NCBI RefSeq assembly: GCF_947179165.1
Contig: NC_077245.1
Span: forward strand, 36,511,286 to 36,575,285
Length of the DNA stretch: 64,000 bases
From: Solanum dulcamara
Taxonomy: Eukaryota > Streptophyta > Magnoliopsida > Solanales > Solanaceae
Reading direction: 5' to 3'
The translations under genes and the position numbers were made by a program. Positions 1-11,840 of this stretch are shown piece after piece (positions within the stretch are counted from its first letter, which is position 1; each line of letters begins with the position of its first letter). The notes below the pieces were generated by a model. The model was not told the origin of the DNA. It was given only the letters and a program-made list of their open reading frames with translations, and ran no database searches.

Positions 1-130
1 CACGTATATAAAGTACTTGTAGGGAAGTATGTGTTAACAAGATCGGAAAGAATCTCCCTACAATTTGTATAAGGTACTAAGAGGAGTTTTGTCTAACATT
101 CGGGGACGAATGTTCTAAAGGAGGGAAGGA
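1..130 (+). mobile_element. 3' end of a family A gypsy internal region with polypurine tract
   Basis: This is the last stretch of internal sequence of a Ty3/gypsy element whose body lies left of the window. It ends in a purine-rich tract at 115-130 (CTAAAGGAGGGAAGGA) immediately before the LTR start TGTTACACC at 131, the usual arrangement for plus-strand priming. The same tail is recognisable in reverse complement at 32011-32100, next to the left LTR of the minus-strand A element, including the shared block ATTCGGGGACGAATGTTCT. No coding frame is visible. Confidence 0.75.
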
Positions 131-3100
131 TGTTACACCTCACCCTTTTTTTTAAACTCAGAATGTCTCATAAGTTCCTTGAACATTATCATGTGAGCCG
201 GATATGCTACGACACTGTCAAATGACTCCAAGGAGGGGAGGATGTGATACCCCATAGTAGAGAAGGTTGGAGATGAAGTCATAAGAATCCGGAAGGAATT
301 GGAGGCCAAGTAATGAGTCGTAGGACTCGATTTACCTACGTAAGCTACTAACTTGGAAGTCTTATATACTTAAGCTATTGGAGTACGTACCAAGCTTGCA
401 TAGCATGGATTATATAGGTTCTTAAAATAAGACGAGATTACAAACCCACGAGGGAGAAGAAAAAAGTGACATGTGGCAGCTAATAGAGGAGTGCCACGTG
501 GAAGCACCTCAATTAAGTAGGTGACCCACCTTCTTGGGGGAGGTGGGCCCCACTTCCACGTGGCAGCCCCTAATTAGTTGTATAGATATGGTGGCCCAAT
601 CACGGCTGGACACGTATCACCCTAGGAGGCTAACATGTGTCACCCCCATATCCACCCTATATATATGTGTATTGTGACTAAGTATCTCATTCTTAGCCAA
701 AAATTCAGCCAAGAACAAGAAAAGAAAAACGTAGAGAGGAAGAGAAAGAAGGCAGCCATGGTTTCTAAGAAATTAAGCTAAGTTCTTTACTTTTCTTCCA
801 TGAATTAATTATCTACGGTATTACCTAAGCACGTGGAGGTGTATATATGTATTTTACGATGTCTATAGAATTAATTCTTCATCTTGGAACTTGAGAGGAA
901 GTTGAAAGAACAAAGAGGGAAAACGTTAAAAACTAGTTAACAAACCCATTTTTGGAGGGGACAGTTGTTAGTAATATTGGTATAACTTCCTGTGTACAGC
1001 TTCGTTTCAGGTGATTCAATATGATTTGGAAAGGTATTTCATATGTATATAACTTTCAAATCCAGTTTTGCTTTTAGCTTCTTGAAAAAGGGTGATGAAG
1101 TGTAGAGGAGGTACTGCCCAGATTTTGGTTTTGGAAATCTTACACGAATTGTTGTTGGTGTTTTGGGCATATCGTTTTGTACAAAATTGATGTAGGGGTG
1201 ATTCGAAATTGTATGCAACACTAAGACACGTGTCTATAACTTTCATGAAGGACGTAAATCCTGTTTCCCTCCATTACCCCTTTGAAACGAAGCAACAAGG
1301 TAAAACAGTAAGCTGTCCAGAATTCACGTTTTGATAGTTTTGAGTGAGTTGTTGCTGTAGGGGTGTAATGTATGGTTGCAGGGACTAAATACATTCTAAA
1401 AGGGATGTGGATGCTGCTGGTTGCATCCAAACGACCCCTCGTTGCGTATAATAAAAGGCGTTATAAAATAAAGGCTAGACGCCCTATTGTGATATCGTAT
1501 TTTTGAATAAGTCGTTTGGAGTTTATGTTGTATATTGTTGGTGTAGATTACTTAAACATATGCTGCAGGTTGTTGTTGTTTGTTGGCTATAGGTCTTAGG
1601 GTCCTAATTGGAAATTTGGATAGGGCACATTATAGGGGAGGTGCTGCCCAATTTTCGTTAATGCCTTAACAAACTAAAGAACAAGTCGAGGAAACGACTA
1701 AGGAAATACATTCCATTAATACTAAGGTGTAACCTAAGATGCTGGAAAGCTAAGAGTAGTTTATACTCGTATTACTTTCATATTGAATAGGTTCAGAGGA
1801 CGACGAGTCGAGCAGGATAAAGAGTAACTCCCAAGAGGTTTGTGAAGCTTCTCTTGGTATATTTTTGGTATAGGTATGTAATGCCTATCTTTTCTCTTTT
1901 GGCATGTCTTAGATGTAAGCAGGATAAGATATGAACTTTGGGGGTAATTCCATTCCCAGGTTCTGAATATGACTTCAGGACCCTCACTCACTTTTGAATG
2001 TTAAACTTTAAAGTAGTAAGCTGCTATCTTCGAGTCTTCTATATGACTGTATAACAATTGATTCGACTAAACTCTTGTTTGTAAAAAAAAGGCTCTGAGA
2101 TAATCAATGCTCGGACTTCTATAAGATATTTCACATTGGTATACGTCTAAGATTTCTAAAAACTCCTTTTTACATAGTCCTTAGTGACAGTTAGAGAGTA
2201 TACGTCAGATACCTTCTGCCCTGATCCCCAGGTGATGGTTCACTTGATGACTTCATTGAGTCTCAGATAATGATTTAAACTGTGGTTTATTTCTCACTAC
2301 TCTACTCGTGTATACTGTAATACTTCTTTCATTGAGTCCTAGGCTGGGTCTGTTATCGTGCACAACTCACTGCATTGTCCACCTAGCCCTTCACTAGAGG
2401 GTCAGGTACGTATGTATATATATATATGATGATGAAGTGTTGTAATAAGGTGACGATGGCGCAGGGCTTGATACTGATACTACAGATATGATTCACCGGA
2501 TCCTTGAAAGGGCCGGCTATAATGTATAATTTGAGCATGCATGCTTTTATGACTCATAGAGTACAGGTACAGGTTTCCAATTTTGATAGTTTATCCCCTG
2601 TTTCTCTACTTCAGATATGCTTCCAGTTGTATTATGTTATGTTTTACATACTCAGTCCATATATCATACTGACCCCTTTTCTTCGGGGGGGCTGCGTTTC
2701 ATGCCCGTAGGTACAGGTATGGGTTTTGGGAGTCCATCAGCTTAGGATTCTGCTTATCTCAGCTGGAAGAGGCTCTATTCTATTGAAGCCTAGTTTTGGC
2801 ACTAGCCACTGATGTGTATCATCATTTTATTTATTTAGGGGTTCGGCGGGGGCCCTGTCCCATCATATGTTATCATTTATATTTTTAGAGGTCTACAGAC
2901 ATGTATATGTGGGTTGTGTATGTCAGTTTGATTCAGTTGGGTCTACCTGATATATGATATATGTGATTATATAATGGCAACCTTATCAGCTTGCGTGCCC
3001 TGTCATATTGTGATACAAATAAAAAGGGCTACAGGTTTATGAAAATATTATCGCCCAGTGGGGCTCTGTTGCTTGATATTATCTTATTTACGATTCAACG

Positions 3101-3177
3101 TGACCAAAGCTAATAGATATGTGTACGGGGGGTCCAGGTCGGACCCCATTTGCGGCCTACGGGGTTGGGTTGTGACA
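131..3177 (+). mobile_element. Family A 3' LTR (3047 bp)
   Basis: Long terminal repeat of the gypsy element ending at 130. It begins TGTTACACC and ends GGGTTGGGTTGTGACA, with TG...CA termini. The same family occurs at 21154-25101, 29007-32010, 36698-39693, 47781-50244, 60422-62133 and 62134-64000. A promoter-like block with two CACGTG boxes and a TATA-like run lies at 495-667, so about 2.5 kb of the LTR lies downstream of the predicted transcription start, an unusually long R/U5. The repeat is followed by TTAAA (3178-3182), the expected target-site duplication position, but its partner is outside the window. Confidence 0.8.
495..667 (+). promoter_or_regulatory. LTR promoter: two G-boxes and TATA-like run
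   Basis: CACGTG occurs at 495-500 and 557-562, each inside CCACGTGG, and a TATATATAT-like run lies at 658-667. An A-rich leader with many AAGA/GAGA motifs follows from about 700. Similar CCACGTGG-type boxes lie upstream of the leader in the other full or near-full A LTRs. G-boxes bind bZIP and bHLH factors in plants. That this block drives the element is inference from position and conservation. Confidence 0.55.
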
Positions 3178-4400
3178 TTAAATAAGGATTAATATGAGCT
3201 TTGGAGGTAATTCTATTCATAAGTCTCGAGGGTGATTCATGATTTATGTTCTTAAAGATTCTCCGATAGTTAATATCCTTGACTTTTATGAGTTATTTTG
3301 TATCGTCTTGATTCATGCCTATGAGTTCTAAGGATCTTTTTATATGAGCAATAGTTATATTTGAGGGATGGTTGATATGACTATCGTCCTGATTTTCAAA
3401 TGACAATTCCTCTTTATTACTTAATTAAGTCTCTGACAATGTTTTAAATTGCATTTAATTTATCACTACTCTACTCGTGGATGCCTCAATGATTTCTTCA
3501 CTGAGCTCGGGCCAGGAGATACATGATCGTGCGTACTTCTCTGCCTTATTCGCTATGCCCCAATGTAAGGAGGCAGGTACACCCTATACATGTATTGTGG
3601 AGTTATGCTGTGCCATATACACATATTTTGATGTTTTATGATATGATATGATATGATATGATATGGCTATCTAATATGATATGATCTATTATGGAGATAT
3701 TCCCTACTCTAGAGTTATGTTTTGCTGTGGCGCTGGTGATGGGATGGCGACCACGTTTTGTTCACTGCATCCCATAATAGGGCCGGATATGACATATGTT
3801 TTTCCGCATGCATTATCAGGGGTTGTGATAAGTATTTTGATATTTCTGGATATTTTGCTCATTTGTTTTGCACATTTTGTTTTGGTGATGACTTTATTTA
3901 TTATAGCCCATGCTTTACATATTCAGTACATTTTCCGTACTGACCCCCTTTCTTTGGGGGTTGCGTTACATGCCCGCAGGTACAAATGCTCGTTTTGCTG
4001 ACCCGCTTTCTTAGGACATCCACTCTGCTGTTTGAAGTTGATCCTTTATTCAAAGCCCTATTTTGGTACTAACTTTTCTGTTGCATATTTGTACACGTTG
4101 GTCAAGGATACGATGGGGCCCTGTCCCTTCATATGATTAGGCTATCATTCTGTAGAGATCTGTAGACTTGTATTGTGGGTTCTGTATATGTTCTGTGGGT
4201 CCTGTATATATGTATTCTAGACTTTTATGTTCCGTGACGGCCTTAACGGCCTTCGTGTGCTATATCTGCTTTCATGTGCTCCTTAGCGACCTCTTTTGAT
4301 TTCTACATTTGTTTCTTCTGCTAACATGCTAAATAGGGCTAAGGGTACATTAGGTACCCATCTCGGGCACTAGTCATGGCCTACGGAGTGGGTCGTGACA
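3178..4400 (+). mobile_element. Truncated older LTR, host of the insertion at 3177
   Basis: The sequence resembles the 3' half of an A-type LTR (compare 1930-3177) and ends CCTACGGAGTGGGTCGTGACA at 4400. Its 5' part is displaced by the element ending at 3177. No primer binding site follows 4400, so it is either a solo LTR remnant or a 3' LTR. A short pentanucleotide microsatellite lies inside it. Confidence 0.6.
3636..3667. repeat. (ATATG)n microsatellite
   Basis: Five to six uninterrupted ATATG-type units, with further degenerate copies to about 3690. It sits inside the truncated LTR. Confidence 0.85.
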
Positions 4401-5039
4401 TGTATTATTTACCTTTGTTTATTGTGGAATAGGGCATAAATATCTGGTCATATATTTGTTGTTGTGACTGAATTCATTTTGTGTGTGCATATTGTAACTA
4501 GAATTGTGTATGGTATGCTTTTTTATGGAACTGGAAGTAAAAACACCATAGTTGAACTGTTATGCTTGGTTACAAAGGGCCTTCCATGGGCCTTGTTGCA
4601 CTTAACGGTCTGTGGAAAGTGCCTGTTTCCCTCAAAATAGGAACACTAGGGAATTTTTCTAAGTGAGGGATCACGAGAAGCTTCACAGGTCGTGAACATC
4701 TTCACGGACAGCAAATTGAATCACGATCCATTATTTAGGAATTGTCCAACCTGTTCTCCACACCCACTCACTAGAACCCCCTTCACGATACCATCCACAA
4801 GCCGTGTAGCTCTTAACAGCCTGTGACCCGTGTAGAAAAAGGTGACAAAATATCAAACACACTCGAAACAAAAATCCTAAAAATATTTAGTTTTAATTCT
4901 GCATTTGGTTTTGATTTCTCGATGATGGATTGACCGACGTCATTCTAAAGGGACATCGAAATGTTTTTACACTTTTGGGGTGGTTAAGTACCTATAAAAA
5001 ATTGCATTTTCTTTGGTAAATTCTAACTGTTTTTGCCTC
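4401..5039 (+). mobile_element. Non-coding leader of a Tat/Ogre-like relic
   Basis: No open frame. At 4670-4850 there are several variants of the word TCACGG/CGTGAA (for example in 'cttcacaggtcgtgaa'), a style that recurs at 8930-9290. This suggests UTR or LTR sequence of the element whose ORF relic follows. Assignment is by similarity of style and context only. Confidence 0.35.
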
Positions 5040-7250
5040 CTTTACAGGAACCATAGGACCCAAATGCCTGACTCCTTAGTCACGACTACATGACTCACCT
5101 TCTGAGGAATTGGCTAAATATTCGGATCACGAGTCGGGGAATGAGGCATCTAGTAGGTCTAAAAAATAATATACTATGACTTTCTCACCTCACTCACCGC
5201 ATACTACTAGAGAAATGGCTACTGGTGAGGCCAAAGTTGTACACTCCTAGTATGAAGAGGAGACAACAGGTTTGGGAAATGAGTAAAATAATGAGGGTGA
5301 GCAATCTCAAAATGAGGCTGGTAGTTCTGGTAGTGACAAGAAAAAATTGAGAATTGAGATAGTATTGAGAGGTATGTAGCCACTCGGGTATCAGATCTAT
5401 TCAAAATAAGAGCACTTATTACTTTCTTCTTGATTAGGTGTATAATTCTAGGATCCCAACAAATCTTTAACAATAGCTTGTCCAAATAGTCGAGCGACCT
5501 CAGCAAATGGGCTATAGTTTTAGAGATTTGGGTTATCATTGACAACCTATCATCAATGCTCGCTATCAAATCCTTTTCGACATCTACTAATTTGACTGGA
5601 TAAATATACCCACGAAGTATTACGATGAGCATCTCATACAAGAATTCTATTTTGCCTACGCGACACCTTACTAAATTCCATCATCGGCAAGTCCTCCTGG
5701 AAGAAGAAGAAGGCCCTAGCTTTGAATCTACCTCCTTTAGAGGAAGTACATATGAGATATGCTCTAGTTGACATTTCAGAGGTCACTATCCTCTAGTTCC
5801 TACATGGTCTTGAGTATGCTCCACATCCGATTGGGATGTACAAACACATGTATCATTTGGTTTCAAATAAGGAGCGGATCATGGACCCTACCTCCTGAGT
5901 TGAGATTTTGAGGTTGATAGCATGACTTAGTGATATTGAGGCTGCCGAGGTAGCTTGTGTGACAAACCCGAGATAGGTAATCATAAAGGCATCCCTTACT
6001 TTCGCGATAAAATTATAGTGGGCTGTGGTTTGTGTCCAGTTGAGATCCAAACCTAATAATAATACCCACCTCACATCTCATGCATATTTGGTGGTATGTA
6101 TCATGGCATGGTATGCTTTGAATATGGTTTGTTTGATTGCAACCAAAATTCGAGACCGAGCCCTTAATGACAAGGCCTGGCTGCCATTACCTTGCTTGAT
6201 TCAAAGATTATGCACATAGTTTGAAGTTCCTATTTTTGGTTCATTGATAAGCTCACCATAGTTGCCAAGTACACAAACATTGCATTAATAAATGATGTTG
6301 ACAACCCACTCTATAAGGTTAAGACATCCCGAGCAACTATCCCCATGACTATCACGCTAAGTCCATCATCAACCACTCTATCATTGGAGGGGGTCTCTCC
6401 TGCCCCACCTACCCGTGAGGCTTCTGAACAGCCTGAGGGCAAGATCCAGCCTCCTTTGATAACGGAAGGTACTGGATGATGGTGACTATTCCATATGAGT
6501 TCCTTTCATGCATGGTGGTTGAACAACGTCAAACTAAGGCGCTACTAGACCTGGTCATCGAGGGTGTTGCATAGGTAGTCCAGACTTTGGTACAAAAAAT
6601 AGAGACTCGACTTCACATGGACCTCGTGTTAATGGCCTAAAGGACCACCTCATAGAGCAGTTGCCTGGCTTGGGTTTTGTAGAGATCAAGTCCAAGTATG
6701 ATTAGTTGGCAGCCTTACAATAGGACTTGTTTTTATTTTAAGACAAGTCTACTACGACTTCACCTTCAATAGGTAATGATGCTTTCATGCAATTATTTAC
6801 TGCCACCCTCTGAGCTCACTCAATTAGATGAGGTATGGGGCACCATTTTGGCACTCGAGCTTGATTAAAAGGGCAATGTCAAGAAACACTGAGATACAAA
6901 TAGTCTTGATGATGCACAAAAGGCTAGGAGGGCTGAGGAAAAAATTCTTTAGACAGTAGGGAGACTTCTAGAAGAGAAGCCAAAGAGTTAGCAGAGTGAG
7001 AGAAGAAATAAATTTAGGTTGCGAGGGTTGGAGCGTCGGCTCGTGGAGTTGAACCTACACAACCTACTAAGATTCTAGTACTATAGTCTACTACTAGTGA
7101 TGTGCCTTCCAGCATACTCACTCATAGTATGGGCAATGAATCTATGATCATTGAGTGCACTAGCCACGACTAGTGCTACGACAGGTTCACTGACTGACGC
7201 CTAGGGCATCACAAGTTATGATCACCTCCCTTGTATATACTTTTTAATGT
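5040..7250 (+). pseudogene. Relic of 'putative plant transposon protein' ORF (Tat/Ogre-type retroelement)
   Basis: Read on the + strand with stops and frame changes, this stretch gives recognisable pieces of the large upstream ORF of Tat/Ogre-like retrotransposons, which databases call 'putative plant transposon protein'. Recognisable blocks are ISEVTIL-FLHG at about 5780-5815, PIGMYKHMYHLVSNKERIMD near 5830-5885, a KASLTFAIKL block near 5985-6015, VCVQLRSKPNNNTHL at 6028-6075 and IRDRALNDKAWLPLPCLIQR at about 6148-6207. A proline-rich part follows at 6390-6470. At least three in-frame stops lie between 5790 and 6020, so it cannot yield a full protein. Despite the database name the domain is not shown to be a transposase. 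Recognition is from memory of the family; a profile search would settle it. Confidence 0.55.
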
Positions 7251-8890
7251 TTTAACATACAATGAGGACAATGCAAAACGTTTTGATGGGGATGGGTCAA
7301 CTTGACCACTTGGGAGTTTTTTTTTCTATGTTTCTTTACTCTCAATCATAATATCTAGTAGAACTGGCAATTTTAGGTTGTTTTTGAGTAAATATAAGAG
7401 TCTATGGAAGTATGTAGTAGCCTGTGAAGTTTGAATACATTGAACTAGTTAAAATTGACCCCCAATTAAAATTTTTGAAATGCTTTGTGATCATATTTGA
7501 ACTGTGGAAACCGACTTGTTAGGATCTCTATAGGACATTGTACATATTGACTTGTCAATCAAAGATAAGCTACAACATGTCTGTGTTAATTGGTGTTGAA
7601 TAGTGTAACATATGTGTCATGTGTGTGAGCTAAATTCCTTGGGTTGATTAATGCATATGAAAGCGAGAAGTTGCCTGGATAGTCTCAATGAAATGATTGA
7701 ATAGCTTTATTAGGACAATATCATATATGTCATTGTTGAAAATAAGTCACTTAGGCCTAAAAAACAACTAACCAAATAAAATTATATCCTTTGAACAAAA
7801 TGTTTGAGCCTAAGAAAGACCATTTCTTCGAAATAACATAATTCACCTTCCCTGTGTAACTATAGACCTTTATTTTGTCCCTTGTCCCTCATAAGACAAT
7901 ATGTACTTCAACTCAAGCTAACAAACTAAGTTGAGGGTGGCTACTATACAAAAAGGTGGAAAAAGTTGGGGTATGAAAAGAATTATGTAATGAAAGGAAA
8001 AAGAAAAGAATTGGGTTGTGGCAGCTAAGAAATTGAAAGAAAACGTGTGAAGTAACAAACAAAGAAAGTGCAATGAGGAAAACACTTAGAAAAAGAAAGA
8101 AAAAGATAAGAAACCACACCCGTGCATAAATAAAAAAAGACAAAGGGGATGACACTAGTTTGTGGGTTGAAAAAGAGGTAGCTAAGTCAAAGTAGCATCG
8201 TGGAGGGGTAAAATAGTCACTTTAATCCTAAATATATCCTACCAGAGCTAGAGTCTACATTACAAGCAAAGAAAGTCCTAATCTGATCCTAAAAAAGCTA
8301 TTCAAAGAAAGTTCTAATATGATCCTAAAAGAGCTATTCATAAGTTAAAATGTAGAAAATAAGGCCAAGCCTATGGTATGTACATGTGCATTAATTGAAC
8401 TTCATTTGAGAGCGTGAGTGATACCATTTTAGTCTTTGTCTTTCTTATAGATACATGTGTGAGAGACTTCTTTGTGGTGAGGGCACTATGTTTGCTTTGT
8501 TTTGTTGCTTATTTTGACTTGCATATTATTGTTTGTATTGGTTTGGTTGACAGTGAGTAGTGTAATATCGTAAATCAATTATTATGAGTTAGTTGGAATA
8601 TTTATGCATTACACAGCTGAGTTGATGAATAGAGGGTCATACATTGTGTGTTTGGGATGCTAATACTTTCTAATAGCCGTTTATGTTTGTGCGACTTTTT
8701 GTTTTGTTTTGTGTCATTGTTGGAGGATAAACAATGGTTCTAAGTTGATAGTGTTGATGTGTTACATATTTCCGACACTTTCGATTCTCCAAATGGTGAA
8801 TTCGTGTGGTTTTCAAGCACATGGTTTTAAATATGACGTGCTTTTATATTTATTTTGTAGTCAAACTAAGTCGTCCCAAGGTCGAGCTTA
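7251..8890. other. Non-coding AT-rich stretch, probably retroelement 3' region
   Basis: No supported gene. It holds an A/G-rich tract at about 7950-8150 on the + strand and one short tandem duplication at 8267-8338. By position it is likely the 3' untranslated part of the Tat/Ogre-like relic. Confidence 0.4.
8267..8338. repeat. Tandem duplication, 2 x 36 bp
   Basis: Two adjacent 36-bp units starting CAAAGAAAGTCCTAAT and CAAAGAAAGTTCTAAT, differing at about three positions. Confidence 0.85.
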
Positions 8891-9840
8891 AGTGTTGATT
8901 TTTGACTAAAATGATTGCATCTGTGGTTTCATGAGCCTCTTTATGGGTCATGAATCTCTCCATGGCTCATAGAGGTAGGCCGTTGAAAGAGGAGGAAGAA
9001 AAAAGAGTTCAAAAGGTTGCCCAAGTGAAAGCCCACCAGTCCTTTAACGGTTCATGGAAATCATCTCCGCTCGTGGAATAGGAGTGTAAAAGAGAGGTAA
9101 CAAAGCTGGTGCAGAAGTGGCAAGTCCCATGAAGCACACCACGTTCTGTGTAATGTTTAATGAGTCATCTAAAGAAACCGCGGAGACCACACTTGGAAGC
9201 TTCATGAATAATTCAAGGAAAACCACACGTAGCCTTGAACGGATCGTGACATTATGAATGGGGAATGAAAGGTGGTCGTGAAGTCATGTTTTCAGAAGCT
9301 ATGAAGCTTAAGGTAAACACCTTATCTGATCTCTATGAGAAGTGAAATATACCACGATTAGTGAAATAACCTCGTCAACCTGGCCCGACTTATGTTTTTC
9401 AATTTTCTTTGGAGTTGGTTTTATACTTCTATAAATACCCAAAATCATTTTATTTTAAGTGTTATGTAATTTTACTAGTTTTGAGCTTTTTGAACATTTT
9501 AAGAACCGTAGATTTAAGTAATTTGTAGAATCATATGTTCAATGAAATATTTCGTTCATTCTTGATTTGTTCGTTGTTCTTGTGAATCAAGGTTTATTAT
9601 CGCATAAATGTAAGTCTTGTTTTATGGATTCTACATCAATTCTTGACTCATTACTTATGAATATGACTAGATAAACCCCATAACTAGGGTTGTGGGAACC
9701 ATGACGGAAATATCAAAGTAGGCAAACATATTTGTGATTGTCGTTCATTGTTTAGCATGAATTGTAGTTTTCTTCATCTTGTTTCCCTTTTAACGAGTGC
9801 ATGCATTAAAACTCGCCTGTATTCATTAAAGTTCTAATTT
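8891..9840 (+). mobile_element. Family F LTR fragment with TATA box
   Basis: Contains repeated variants of 'catgg/cgtga' words at 8930-9290, then TATAAATA at 9430-9437 followed by a T-rich leader, which looks like the U3-R part of an LTR. A block at about 9670-9710 (ending GGGTTGTGGGAACCATGACG) has a diverged counterpart at about 11135-11160, implying a second copy of the same family at 10668-11290. Precise ends cannot be fixed. Confidence 0.4.
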
Positions 9841-10394
9841 TGTTCCATGAATTAATTATTAAAGGTATCCTACGGTGATATAGCAGTGTTTTATAACATA
9901 CAATTCCACTTTAGGGCAGCAATAAAGTGATACAAACATCCCGCGCAATTTCAGCACGTTTAGAGAAGTTCTGAGGCGCAATTTTGGCAAGTTTTGGCCA
10001 ATTTTGGATAAGGTAAGTTTTCTCCTTTCAATTTGGACCTTCTGGTGTGGTTATGGAGTGTATTATAGGTCTTGTATGTGTCTGGAAGTATAAATTTTTC
10101 ATAAAAATGTTTAATGTTCGAAGCAAACTAAATTGGAGTCGCTATGGTTAAATTGTAGTTGAAATAAGGTGTTGTGCGTGTGGGGTACTATTGCAGGTGT
10201 GTGGTGGTGTGTTGCAGGGCTGGAGCATGGTTTAAATGGGGCGTGGGTTCTGCTGGTTGCAGCCACACGACCCTCGACTTTGTATAGTTAAAGGTTTGAT
10301 GAAATAAAGATTAAAAATCCTCTTTTGGTATCATAGTTTTGGGCGAATTGTTTGGAACTTATATTGCGCCGGCCTACGGGGTTGGGTCGTGACA
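9841..10394 (+). mobile_element. Internally deleted family A LTR fragment
   Basis: The sequence follows the family A leader (compare 61210-61740): CATGAATTAATTATT, then a splice-donor-like AAGGTAAGT at 10009-10017, then the TGCAGCCACACGACCCTCG region. At about 10364 it jumps directly to the LTR terminus GGCCTACGGGGTTGGGTCGTGACA. Roughly 1.4-2 kb of a complete LTR is missing in between, and the 5' promoter part is absent. Confidence 0.65.
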
Positions 10395-10667
10395 CTTATG
10401 ATATGTTGAGATCTTTAGACAGTTACTATGGCATTTCTTTCTATTATGATTGAGGGTGAGCTAGGTACTTGTCTTAGCGCCGTTAAATCTAAAAGTAGAG
10501 GTATTATTGGACATATGTAAATTGAAGATTTACAATTATTATTTTTGTTTGTTTATTTATTGTCATTACCTATGAAAGGCTAAAATAATGTTAAGAGGCT
10601 TGTTTGAAGTACTTTTGGGTTCCTTATTTACTATAACACGTCTAGGCCCTAGACTTGGGTCGTGATA
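10395..10667 (+). mobile_element. Family B LTR 3'-end fragment
   Basis: Closely matches the last ~270 bp of the B LTRs (16795-17061 and 28018-28285), including CTATTATGATTGAGGGTGAG and a terminus CTTGGGTCGTGATA, in which TGACA has become TGATA. It abuts the A terminus at 10394 with no spacer. Confidence 0.7.
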
Positions 10668-11290
10668 TTAGTAATGATGAAGTAAGAGTTGTGTCTACGA
10701 CTCTAGTTGATGAGTCTTCCTTAGAGTTACGAGCCGTAGAAAGCTGTCGTGAAGAAGAAGAGTTCATCAGTGCAATATGATTGATTCCAAGCTGGGTCTA
10801 TGTCTTGTCAAAGTTATTAGAAACTGTAGAAATGAGCCATACACCTGAACCGACTTAAAGTTTCCTATGTTTTCCGAATTCATATTTACTTAGAATTATT
10901 TGTATATAAATACACTTCTTAGGGTTATTTTACTTTATGTATGTTTTTTGGGTTTAAGAATATAGCTTGAACTACTTTTGGGTTATTATTATTAAATTCC
11001 AATTTTTTCTATTGATATTTTACATTCGAATTTTATTGAAGACTTTGGCTCCTAAAATTACTATTTTAAGTTCATGATTTATCTTAACTCAAATATTATA
11101 AATTGTGATCACATAGTTATGAGGAGCTAATTCCAGAATTAGGGTTGTAGGAACCATTAAAAATTAACGACGTAGAATGTAATAAAAAGTAATTCTTGAA
11201 TAGTGTGCATGCATGTATTATTTTTTCTTTGTTTTGATTGCTTTTTAACTATGGTCAATGTTAGAACTCGCCTTATTCTTACTTTTCGGA
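10668..11290 (+). mobile_element. Second family F-like LTR fragment
   Basis: Carries TATATAAATA at 10903-10912 and a block near 11135-11160 (AGAATTAGGGTTGTAGGAACC) that parallels the one near 9680 in the first fragment. AGTCGT/GAGTC words at 10690-10750 also resemble the LTR at 54150-54310. No coding potential. Confidence 0.35.
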
Positions 11291-11840
11291 TCAAGGACAT
11301 AACGGATGGGAAAAGGTATTAAAATACGAGATTTGGGGATAATCATCCTCATCTAATTAGCTTGAACGGAACAAGGAATAGCTAAATCTGGGGTCATTGG
11401 TAAGGGTAAGTAAAGCATACACTCATAGACGGATCAAGTTGTGTAGTAAAATTCACTTATTTTCCAGATCAAGGACTTAGGTGAAATTAACTTACCAATT
11501 CTACATGCAACACACTAGGAAAGGATTACTAATAAAAACTATACTTAGTTAAGGATTCGTGGGGAAGACATAAAACCCTAATTTCACTTCATACTGATTT
11601 AAACCACATTAAACCATTACTTTGTTCATTGATTCTTGTTATTTTATTTGTTAATTAGTTTTTATAAAAATCCCCCCTTTTATTTATGGAAATAAATTGA
11701 TTACTAAAAAAATAAATGAATAATCTAAAGTCTAAATCATATTCGTCGTGGGATCGACCCTAACCTTTTTTATCTTCTATATTTGATAAATGATCGCTTT
11801 ATACTTCTTTAGGGAGGTGTAATTCAAGTGTATCACTCAT
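11291..11840. other. Non-coding sequence, unassigned
   Basis: AT-rich, no gene. The phrase CGTGGGATCGACC near 11747 is of a kind often seen near the LTR boundary of plant retroelements, but I cannot assign it to a family. Confidence 0.3.

Noticed and set aside
5219..5641. 140-codon minus-strand frame
   Set aside because: It is antisense to the plant transposon protein relic, which has recognisable blocks on the + strand; the frame itself resembles no family.
5040..7250. A DNA transposon, as the database name of the domain suggests
   Set aside because: There are no terminal inverted repeats and no DDE motif; the ORF type is known from LTR retroelements.
7913..8155. Phe/Leu/Ser-rich minus-strand frame that looks like membrane segments
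   Set aside because: It is the translation of the A/G-rich tract read in reverse. Hydrophobic residues arise from T-rich codons, and there is no homology signal.
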